64,000 bases of DNA from contig JAKZAP010000018.1 of assembly GCA_023053575.1 (NCBI GenBank), positions 8,618,001 to 8,682,000 of the forward strand. The letters run 5' to 3'. This document shows, piece after piece, positions 34,901 to 46,900 of this stretch; positions within the stretch are counted from its first letter, which is position 1; every line of letters begins with the position of its first letter. Source of the DNA: Branchinecta lynchi (lineage: Eukaryota; Arthropoda; Branchiopoda; Anostraca; Branchinectidae). Below the pieces are notes generated by a model that was not told where the DNA came from, did not search any database, and saw only the letters and a program-made list of their open reading frames with translations. Position numbers and translations under genes: made by a program.

Positions 34901-37900
34901 CAAGAGGTCGTCGAAAGACATGCGAAATAGTTACATAAGACGATTAAAAACACCAAATTCACAAATACACTTTATGAGAAATAACTGCGGTAATAAACTG
35001 TGTAGAAATCGGGTTGACGTAGGAACCAAATTTTTGGGCCAAAGTTGTTTGTGATACTTCGGAATCTCCAAGAAGGCATCCGACTGCGAAGCTCATACAG
35101 TATGTGTATAAGGCCTAGAATCCTAATTTCTTATGTGGGACGCCAACTTTAACATCCGAATTTCGGCCAGCTAGTCGAACCCGATACGAAGTTCGCATAG
35201 GAATCTCTTATCTTTCCCATCTTTCTTTGACGCGACACAAATTTGACATTGACCCGAAACGGAATCGTGCAAATTTTTTCCGCTAGCGACTTCGAATTCG
35301 ACGCGCATGCGTTCTGTGAGCTTAACACGGTCAATACGGACTGCATGCTGTTAATTCTCTACGATTCTATAGGTGGAGCAAACCAACCGCATCGTCGAGG
35401 AGAAACTTGAACAGCAAGCAAAAAAATTGGATGAAGAAGTGATCATCTTACGGAGACACTTCGAGGAAGAGCTAATTGCCCAAACCGCCACCTTAGCTAA
35501 TATTCGCGAAGCAGTACACTCGGAACCAAAAGACGCGGAGCCAGCCGTGCCAACCCTGACCCAAGCGGGAAAATCAAGGACAACTCTACTGACCCAGGTC
35601 ACTCCCACCATGGAACCGCCCCTTCCCATGCCCCGAACACGTAGACGAATGGCGGAGAAAGCAGGGGCTCCTCTTCCGAGTGCTCGCCGCTTTGAGGAAA
35701 GCCTGACAACTTACGAGTCGGAGGATGAGTATCCCAAGGAAGAGTTGCCAGAGGATAGCTCAAGTGACCCCGGATCAAAGAGGCAACAAGAGAAAGATTC
35801 GGCTCGGAGAAGAGCTGTGGAAAGAAGCGGAATTAATCAGGTAAACCAAATGGTCTTTCGAGTATGGACGACGTCAAACAGGTAAAGGTAAAGTTATCAA
35901 CATCAGCTTATACAAGCCTAACTGGCGTTGATTCTTCGATTCTCTGCCCTCAGCCAGCAAGTGCAGTGGGCGCTTGGAGGCTAGCCACCATGATGCTTTC
36001 GCACCCCCTTCCTGTCACCTTCTCCAGGTTTCTCCGGGTATTCATTTTAAGCTGGGTGGAGCTTGGTTTCTCTTAAAGGGTTACGCCACAAACCCCAGCT
36101 CCAAACCAAACGTTAGTCACCATTGACACCAGCGACCCTTTGCTGACAAGTTCGGTAGTTCGCCTACCTTCGAGTTTCGCCTGCTATACATTCGGCCAGG
36201 ACGGATACGACGTCAAAACAGCAGACTAGGTGATGACTGTTTAACTTATAATCTTGGAAATAATCATTAGACCCATTAGTCCTTAAAGGACCTGTTGTAC
36301 CTATTATACTAATGCTAACTTACTTTCGTACTCGCTTCATTCATTGTTAGACTTGGAGACCAGTATTTCATACGGTACATTACCATTACCAGTCAGTGGG
36401 TACAAACCCACTGACGAAACCACGCTGTTCTTCACCTTTTGTTTGGCTGCTTTCAATGCGTATGCTTCTGATTGTTTGCGAGAAGCTCAGTCGTCAGAAA
36501 AACCGGTTATGTAAAACCTTCTGTATTTGTCTAGAATTCAAGGGGCCTGAAAAAAGGCTTTAAAGTATTGCAACTATTTTGAAATGTTAAAAATAAACAA
36601 TAAATACCGCTAAGGGTCCTTCAACTTCCTGAAATAGAATGTAGCGAGGGACAGTACTACCGGCGGGGAAGGGATGGTTCATTACAAGGTCCAGACAGTC
36701 TTCAAGGAAACAAATTCTGTATTTGAGCACTATACACCTGATTGCCGATGGCATCTTTTCTTATTAGTTGCGTTTTCGCAGTTACCGTGTTATCCGATAC
36801 CATAGTCAAAAGGCGTTTTTGCAGTTATCGTGGTATCTGGGCAGCTATCGGGGTATCTGAAAAAGTCATCTCACTTTCATGATGACCAACAATAGAGCCT
36901 AGGATTTTGTCAAATTGTTGAGAAAGAAGTTTGGACTTAGTGATGTAGCTGGATATCACTTTTTCTCTACGAATGACTTTACAGAGAGTTTTTACAGAGC
37001 AACCGTTGTATCAGATACCACAGTGACTGCAAAAACGACTAATTGCTGACCCGGTTACCGTGGTAACGATACCATGGTATCTGCAAAAACGCAACTATTG
37101 TATGGCAACAGCCGTCAAACTGGAGGCTCGTGTTCGAACTTGTGTAATTTCCGAGCCTGAAGGCAGAAAACCATTTTCCCGCCGGACAAGTAGTTCTTCC
37201 GGATTCCGGCAAAAAACGGAAAGTTGGTTAAAAGTAAAAGTTTTATTTGAAGTTTAATAGATCGCTTGTAGGACTACAGCCTATTCAGTTTATATGTGCA
37301 GGATTAGCAGTGGGTTGATTGTCACTTCGCACCTTGAAACTGAAAAACTGTGTAAAAATAGAAGTTGAGGTCGGAACGAAACTTCAAAGCGAAGTCACAT
37401 ACGACTGCGAAAATCGTACTGGCTGTGCATGTACACACCGAATCCGGATTTCAGAAATGGGACTCCAACTTAAAATCCGGCCAGCCAGTCGAATCGGTGC
37501 TGACCAAACTTTAGCCGATTATCTATGGCTCATGTCGTCCCACGAAAAGTCAGTATTTTCCCTTTACTAACGGAACTGATTTTCCCTAGAACGGTTTGTA
37601 AGTGCAAACGCGTCCGGCGCATCGCTGGCCGCTCTGCTCCATATATACAGATACGAATATATATTCTGCAACATAAATTTAACGAATTTACCTATTTCTT
37701 TCATGACGTCACGGAACGACTCTATCCAGCCTTTCTGCTCTCCGACGCGGCGGCTGGACGCAAAACATTTTAAAACTGAACGTGCCGTGTCTAAAAAGAC
37801 GGCAACTAAACAAATAAAAAAGTCACAGACAGAAGATTCTCATATCTTTATGTGTGAAAGAGTTGTCAGTGGACGTCGAAGATTCCGGCAAACTTTACGT

Positions 37901-40900
37901 TGTGTGACGGGCAAAACTCGGTCCGGCCGAAAAAGCGCTAAAAATTCATGGGCACAAAACAAACAACGGAGAAAGGTGGAACTTTTAGAAGCTTCTCGAT
38001 GAAAAATTTATCTCAAAATAGTACTATGAAGTAGTACGAAAAAGTAGCATGCAGTACTAACGATGCTACTACATGCTTCTACTTCAAGGCTACATTGTTA
38101 CTGCATACTACTATATGCTACTATTAGCAAGACTGGATGCTATTATGGCAAGACAGGATGCTACTGGATACTACTACATAAGATTGGACCAGTCTGAGGC
38201 AAATTAAATGACAGTATTCTTTGCTATTACATAGTATTACATGCAATGTTTTCGTACTACTACCATACTACTACGCAGGCTAAAAAAAATTCATCGGGTT
38301 ATAATTCCATAGAGGAGCTAGGTATATTATAAAAGGCAGAATAAGCAAGAGCATCCTTTAAGCATCCTAACTATTCATTATTTCCAGGCCAATCAAGGAG
38401 TCACTCGGCGTAGGGAAATTCTGGCCCGGCGTATTAGCAGTCAAGCATCAACTATTTTACAAAACCACTTTCGAAGTCGCACTAGTTCAGAGACAATCAT
38501 CACCGAACGCCAGAGCCAATCGCAAAGGATTACGCCTAAAAAGAAGACACTGGTGACGTCTATCATTCATTCGATCAAGGCTGCTGGCAGATACCTCCGA
38601 GGTAAGAAAACACTTGGCACGGAAATTTTTCTCAGAATCCTTGCTGTTTTAATGGTAATGATATTAATTAATTTATTTTGGCAGAAGTAAAGCAGGAAGT
38701 TTCGGTCAGTATCGTCAAAATAGATATGGCTTATAGAGGTATAGATAGATAGATAGACAGAATATCTGAACTCGGTTTTCTCCGATGATTAGCCTAGCGA
38801 AGAATTGTCTGGATCAAATCTTAGATTTTTGGGATCCCATCGACCCCTTTGGTCTTATTTAGTTGTATGGCCACGAAGAAATTTCTATCCGTATGTTTTC
38901 AGATTCACAGTTGTGTTTTCTGAGTTTTCCAGAATGGGGAAGTCGTATGTTTGAGCTTGCCAGAACGACATCTACCGCGAATTTCGCCTGAAAAGAACCG
39001 TTTCTTGTCATAATTTACGAAGAGATTTTCTAGTCACAAATTAAAGACAGACGTAAGCTTTTACCTTGCCAGATAAAGGCAGACAGAGCAGTTAGCTAAT
39101 CGGGAACTTTGCCTTCAAATGACCTGTTTCCTGTCGTATTGTTCCATAGAGATTTTAGTAGTATGTTTTAAGTTTGTCAGATTCACAATTTCGTGTTCTC
39201 ATTTTGGCAGAATCAGTCGTATGGAATTGGCCAGAATGACATCAACCGCGAATTTTCCCTGAAAATGAGCCGTTTCTTGTCGTGTTTTAAGAAGAGATTT
39301 TCTAGTAGTCTATTAGAGGCAGTCGTAAGGTTTGAGCTTGCCATATGAGGCAGATATTACGTTACATTCGTAATGTAATATCTGCCTCATGTTTCGTGTT
39401 TCATGTTTCGTGTGCATTATCGTGTGCTTTGAGCTTGTTAGAATGACAGTCGTATGTTTCGAACTTGCCAGAGTGACATAAATGCCATTACAAAGTCGAA
39501 ATTTTCACTCTGTTTTGCGAAAACATGCTCATTTCGATTACGCCTGCGGCGAGACGTTTCAGACTCCTAACTGGTTTTGTGCAAAAATCTCCTTATCTTA
39601 AAAAGAAACAGGCACAACCGCCTGATGATTGCACTGTTTTTTGTGTAGTCTAAATTCAAAGTGGAAGTACTACCACGTACCAACTTCCGGGAAAACATCC
39701 CACTCCGTTTGCAAGTTATCGGTGTACTGACAGATATGTGATATAGTAGACAGCTTTTAAATGTTTCGCAAAACTATACCTTCGCCGTCTTTCATAGTCG
39801 CCAACTCGCTGGTTGAATGGCCCATAATTTAGGTGAGGTGTTAGGCCTTAGATTTCAGCCACTAGAAATGCTGATTGGGATCTGAGCCACGTTGAAAGCA
39901 AGAGTTTTAATTAAAAAGCAAGAAATTTAAGAAATTTCGCCTGCGGCTCTTTCGTAGTCCTACCCTATTTCTATTAAGTTGAAGTGTGCATCATTTATGT
40001 GGGGTTTTAAGCTTGAGATTTGGAGTCTAAGCTACATTAAAAGGTAGGAGTAGTAAAGGAGTACACTGTAAAAAAAAATCTTGCAGTATTTGCTACTGGG
40101 ATTAATCTTGTCTTTATTGAGATAAGATTATCCCTAATTCGGATTAATTTTATCCTAATAGAGATAAGATTAATCCCAGTGGTAAATACTGCATCCTTAT
40201 TCGGAGAAACTTTTTACAGTGTAGTTGAATTTTGCTCGGATTGAAAAAATTTCGCCTGCGGCGCTCACTTTACTTTGTCTTGAGTAGATATGTCAGAAGC
40301 TGGTACCGAGGCTTATCTTCTCTCCAGCGAAAAATTCGATATGAACGGCATCTTCTAATTCCTGTTACTTATTTGTTTATTATTGATTACTACAATGGCA
40401 TTTTCTGTAACGTTTTAGAACTTATAACGTTAATATTTCTCGAGCCTGTTGGTGCTGTGTTTTTAGCCAGTCGTATATTTTGAAATCCTCACCCCCCCCC
40501 CCCCCCATGCCCAAGCCTCTCGAACCGCCCCTGACTATCTTTACAGATACATGAACAACTTTTAGAGTTCTTCACAGATAAATGAATCAACATATAATTA
40601 CACAGTCATATTCAGTGGTAGTTGCACTCCGATTACTCACTCTGTACTTGCATGTTCATGTATTTCACAAAATCTTTGTCTAAACGTCGCCTGAATCAGC
40701 AAAAGAAGTCGTAGCATACCTTTAATGTGGCGCCTCAGGTGGAAGAAGGTCCCGATGCTTCCCCGACATAAATCTTTTTGTTTGCCAAAACTCAAAGGCA
40801 TCTGCTGGAAGTTAGAGGAAATTACTGGAAGTGTCCCCAGCGGGGAACCACGTTGACAAATTTGAAGTACCTTAGGGTTCGTTCGAGTTTAGTGATATAT

Positions 40901-43900
40901 ACATAGTCGAGATGTAGGGATACTTAGGGCGTGTTCCACCCTACTAACTGTAGTTACTACGTATGACGTCATGGATTCTGACTTCAAGGCTTCAAGGCTC
41001 TGACGTCAAGGCTGGAACAGATTTTTCTATTTTCGCAAAAATAACTGGCTAATCGGGCCAATCACGTCACAGACATTGTAGTTACCACACTTCGAACGCT
41101 CCCAAGCGTGGTAAACAAATAGTCACAGTTAGCTACTATTTCGAGAGGGTTGGAACGGTCAGCGTAGTAACTTTACACGAGGTTGCACGAAAATAGTAAC
41201 TGGTAGTTACTACTGTTAGAAGGGTGAAACACGCTCTTATGATGAGCCACTAGTGCGGTTAAGTAGACGGCTGAAATGATCTTATTCGCGAACTTTCAAT
41301 GTGAATGGAATACTACCTTTTGTTCAGGTAAACCTGCCAAGCGAAAACCATGGAGTTCGACCTTGTCCCTACCAGTCAACACTGGCTCGAATATAGACCT
41401 GGTGATCCCCAGCTCAGAGTTACCATCTACGTCACGGCCCAAACGAAGCAGTAGCTCAAGGGACCGGCGAAGAGTGCAGCAAAACGTCTACGATGAATCA
41501 CCCTTAAGCCCAGCTTCCACCAAGGTCAGTGAACTTAGAACTCGAGCAAATAGCGCCAACTTCTGTTCTCTGGCAACGTCATCAAGGGTCACGTACAGAA
41601 CAAGACCAAAGGTTTCGATGGGATCCCAAAAATTCAATATCTGATCCAGATAACTGGGTCTTGTCTTAGCCAGATCCAGTCATCGCCAGACTCCTTGAAC
41701 ATGTGTACAATTAAAATTCAGAAACAGATTAAGGCCAAATAGCTAATCATCTGAGAAAAACTTCCTGCCACTACCGCAAATTTCCCGATTTCGGCCAAGC
41801 TCCAGAACTAATTGTCCGGCGAAAAAAAGAAAGCTCAAAAATGAACTCAGAGTATCTTCTTTCACCAATAATGGACATCTAATCAACTTCAAATAAAATT
41901 TAACTTATAACAAATTTTCCGACTCCAGCCGGATTCCGGTCGAACTATATGTCCGGGTAAAATATGATTGTCACACACGGATTCAGCATATCTTCTTACC
42001 CCTAAATCGGTTATCTAATCAACTAGAAATAAAACTTTAACTTCTACCAATTTTCCGGTTTCGGCCGGATGCGAACTACATGTCCGGATAGAAAATTGTT
42101 TTCACATAAGTGTTCAGCATGTCTTCTTGCCCTAAATCGAATATCTAATCAACTTCAACTTCAACTTTTAATTTTAACAAACTTTCCGGTTTGGGCCGGA
42201 TTCCGGGCGAACTACTTGTCCGTCGAGAAAATGGTTTTCACCACCGTGTTCAGCGTGTCTTCCTACCCCTAAGTCGACCATCTAATCAACTTGAAATCAA
42301 ACTTTTACTTTTAACAAACTTTCCGGTTTGGGCCGGATTCCGGGCGAACTACTTGTCCGTCGAGAAAATGGTTTTCACCATCGTCTTCAGCATGTCTTCC
42401 TACCCCTCAATCGAACATCTAATCAACTTAAAATAAAACTTTTACTTTTAACAAACTTTCCGGTTTTGGCCGGATTCCGGGCGAACTACATGTTCGATGA
42501 CAAAATGGTTTTCACGATCGTGTTCAGCATGTCTTCTTACCCCATAATCGACTATCACATTAGCTGTTTAAAAATATTTTGTTTGCCCCTTAATTTGAAA
42601 CCCCTCCCCCACCCCTAAATGTAGGGCTACAAAGCCCATCTACGAACTGACTGGTTCGACGACCCAACGAATCCTCACACCAAGTTTCATCAAAATATCT
42701 CATTCCCTTCGAGAGTTATCGTGCTTACAGACGGACGGACAGACGGACAACTTTTCGATGTCATAGGTATCCCTCCACTTACGTTTTGGGATCCCAAAAA
42801 CCTCTAAGCAGTGTGGGATCATCTACCGATCTATATTGGTGGTTTCTGTCTGACGTATGCCAAGCTTGAATCGAAACGAACAAGACCAAAGGTTTCGATG
42901 GGATCCCGAAATTTTAATATCTGATCCAGACAATTTGTTCTTGTCGATATCCGGTTTTCGCCAGACTCCTTGAACATTTTTACTATTAAGGTTTATAAGA
43001 TAAGATAACGTTTATTTGCTGTATATTATCTTCACAGATAAATGCACAGCTATAAATAAAAAAATTTAAAACATTTATTACATAGTCATATTAATTGGCG
43101 ATCTAATTGCATTTGTCACTCTTTGTTTATACCTACAAGTTCATAAAATGTAGAAAAATACTGCCTGAACGAGCGCCTGTATCGCGAAGACGCAGACGCT
43201 TTGCAAGGCACAAACTTGTTTTTGTGCTTTGTTGCAGATCTTGGCTGCGGCGCCTCAGGTGGTAGAAGGTTTCGGTGCTTCCCCGACATAAATACTTGTT
43301 TACCAAAACTCATGGTTAAGTCCAGTCTTTGGAGTTGGAGCTGTTCGAGACTTTGGTCGTAATCGGACTGTTAGATTACACACCCGGAGTAGTTCCGGCA
43401 TCCGGCAAAAACCGGAAAGTTGGTTAAAAGTAAAAGTTTCATTTGAAGTTGATTAAATGTTTGATTTAGGGGTAAGAAGACATGCTGAGCATGATGGTGA
43501 AACTCATTTTGTCGCCGGACAAGCAGTTCGTCCGGAATCCGGCCAAAACCGGAAAGTTGGTTAAAGTAACAGTTTCATTTGAAGTTGATTAAATGTTTGA
43601 TTTATGGGTAAGAAGACATGCTGAACCCGATGGTGAAAACCATTTTCTCTCCGGACAACTAGTTCGCCTGTAATCCGGCCAAAACCGGAAAATATGTTAA
43701 AAGTAAAAGCTTTATCTGAAGTTGATTAGATGATATATTTAGGGGTAAGAAGAGACGCTGAGTCTGTATATAATGATCATTTTTTACCCGGACATATAAT
43801 TAGTCCGGAATCCGGTTGTACCCGCATTTTTTTTAAGTCAAAATTTTATTTAAAGTTGATTAGATTTCTTTATAGGGATAAGGAGATACGCCGGCTTCGT

Positions 43901-46900
43901 TTCTGAATTTTCTTTTTTTGCTGGACTAGCAGTTAGCTCGAAATTCGGGCGAAACCGCAAATTTGGCAGTAGTAAAGCAGGAAGTTTCGGTCAAAATAGA
44001 TATGGCTTATAGAGGAATAGATAGGTAGATAGAATATCTGAACTCAGTTTTCTCTGATGATTAGCCTGGCGAAGACAAGACCGAATTGTCTGGATCAAAT
44101 CTTAGATGTTTGGGATCCCATCGACACCTTTGGTCTTGTTTCTTATGCACCACTCTGCACATTTGGCTTTTCCAAGTTCCGTCATGGGCCTACGAGTGGC
44201 GACTTTTTTGCACGTTTTTTATTTTCCCTGGCTTGGGGGTCCATCGTACGCAAAAGTGTGTGCTTTTTCCCAAGCTTGCGAGTACCTCTGGGTCATGATA
44301 AAGATCCCATTTATAAACAGAAGAAGACCAATGGCTAATCATCTAGAGAAAGCAGCATGCGTGTATTTACCCCTAGGTTATACGTCATATCTAATCTGAC
44401 GAAATTGATCAAATCTTTCTAAGTAAACGGCGTAAATTTGCTCGGTAACGACTAGTAAATTTGCAAACGGTAGGTTAGGTTAGGTTATTCTTTATTTTAC
44501 ACAAAATCACATTAAACTAGGTAGAAATTTGTTTGCATAAATTTGCAAATGTAGTTAATTTGCTCAACGTGGGCCAACTATGACAGTTTCCGTTTTCCAG
44601 TGCGTGCATAATCTAATCCCGAGTGTGTTTCGTGATACTTACCGTGCTAACAGTGATATTCATGAATATGATAGGAGAAATAGTGATAAATTGGTGATAG
44701 GGCTTAAGAGTAGCACAAGATCAGGATTTCGATTGAAGTTTCTTGGAACTGCAGTCTGGAATTCTCTACCAGTGAGCATCAGGGCGGCTGAGCATCTATT
44801 AGAGTTTAAGAGAAAATTAAAAGAATATTTAATAAGAGATGGTTGAGAAATGTATTTATTTGTTAGGGGGTAGAGGGTGGTAGGGAGGAATCGGTCCGGG
44901 TGGTTAGGGTGGTAGGGAGGGAGTAGGGTTGTTGGGAGGTATATATTTATTTTGGAGGTGATAGTGTGGAGGAGTTTGGTCTGTATTGTTTTTTTTTCTG
45001 GTCTGTTCTTTTTTTTTTTTTTCTTAGTTATTTATTATATTGTTTGTTGGTGTGTTTAGAAAATGGTTAACCTTTACTACTGCACGCCAGCAAAAGTAGG
45101 TTTTTCCATTAGTGCAGTAGATTTAAATAGTCAGCGTTTCTCCTTATCCCTATATCGAACAGCTAATCAACTTCAGAAAAACTTTAACTTTTAAAAGAAT
45201 TTCCGGTTTCAGCCGGATTCCAGGCGAACCATATGTTCGGGTAGAAAATGATTGTCAAAAGTGAACTCAGCATTTCTTCTTACCCCTGAAAGAACATCTA
45301 ATCAACTTCAGAAAAACTGCTACTTTTAACACATTTTCCGGTTTCGGACGGATTCCGGGCGAACTACTTGTCGGACGAGAAAATGATTTTCATTCAAATG
45401 TTCAACATGTCTCGATACCTTTAAATCGAACATCTAACCAACTCCAATAAAACTTTTACTTTTAACAAACTTACCGGTTTTGGCCGGATGCCGGGTGAAC
45501 TACTTGTCCGGCAAGAAAATAGTCTTCATATTCGTGTTCAGCATGTCTTCTTACCCCTAAATCAACTATCTCATTAGCTGTTAAAAAATGTCCTTTAATT
45601 CGAACCTCCTCCCCCACCCCTAAATGTTGAGCTACAGAGCCCATCTACGAACTCGACTCTCCCTCGACCCAAAGAGTCCTCACACTAAGTTTCATCCAAA
45701 TATCTCATTCCCTTCAAGAGTTTTCGTGATCACAGACAGACAGACAGACGGACAACTTTTACGAAGTAATAGGTATCCCTCCACTAACGGTTTGGGATCC
45801 CCAAAATAGGAACGTCACTGCCAACCGACCAGATAATGCAGGTTCATCAGCGGATCAGAAAAAGTCTTCTATCTCTATAGTGGGTAAAATAGAGCCAATC
45901 AGAACAAAAAGACTATAATGAGAAGAATTTTTAAAGGCGCTTCGCAGCTAGTAATGTGTCGGGGCTGAGGGATAATTAAAGATAGAGAATAGTAACAACC
46001 TATCAATCAGATAGTGGTAGTCAGCGGCTGAGCTGACTGCTGATAAAGTAAAACTTAAAAAACATTTATTGGGAGAGGGGAGTTAATTTTCTCTTTTTTC
46101 TTAGATTTTTTTTTTTTGGTTTTGGTTTTGGTATTAAAGGTTAATTGAGAGAGTGTTCTTGTCCTTTTTCTTTTCTTTTTCTTTTTTTTATGAAATTGAT
46201 ATAGGTTGAGAATCAGAGGATTGCAGTCGTCCATCATCAGGCTTTTTGAGCCTTCCCCGGGCGGTTGCGGGTTTTTATAGTTTATTTTGTATTTAGTAGT
46301 AAATAAAGCAAGTCAAGTCAAGTCAAGAGCAACAAACTTCTCGATCTCCAAATAAGGACAAAAACAAATTAAAGCACCTCTGTAATTGGTAGTATTTTAA
46401 GAGGCACTTGTTATGATATATTATACTACGTTTCCAGGGTGGATCTGAGCCTCATACTCCCACCATCCGTGCTTGGAGCGAGTCCGACATATCCAACATC
46501 GAAAACATCAAGACAACAAGACGAGGATTGACAGAACGCCAACCAACAAGCGTGCCGGAAGCTGGATATCGACCAACCGGAAAGTTTCCCGTAAATTCCG
46601 GAAAAGTTCAGCAGATGAGTTCTAGCGAGGACGAATCCGAAGAGAACAAGGATTTAGAAAAGACAAGAACAGAAAGGGTTTCGGCGACGGTGGATAGGGA
46701 GGATAGCCGAGCAGAGGGCCGGAGGGTGGAAACGCTTAGACGTGAGTCATCTGGAAGTACAAGAAGGAAGCAAGCTGGAAGAAGCATAGCCTTCAATGAA
46801 CAAGTTGAGAAGTAAGTCGTGGTCTTTACCACCGCCCTGCAGTCTGGCTTATTAGGCGTACCAACCGCGAACCGTCCTTTCTGAGTAAGGCCGACTTAAC

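Noticed and set aside
37703..38002. 99-codon basic open frame upstream of DZIP1 exon 6
   Set aside because: It has no family signature and runs into the MITE beginning at 37994. Kept as possible unknown only.
38930..39490. CRISPR-like array
   Set aside because: Units are diverged, irregular and lack distinct spacers, and the surroundings are a eukaryotic intron.
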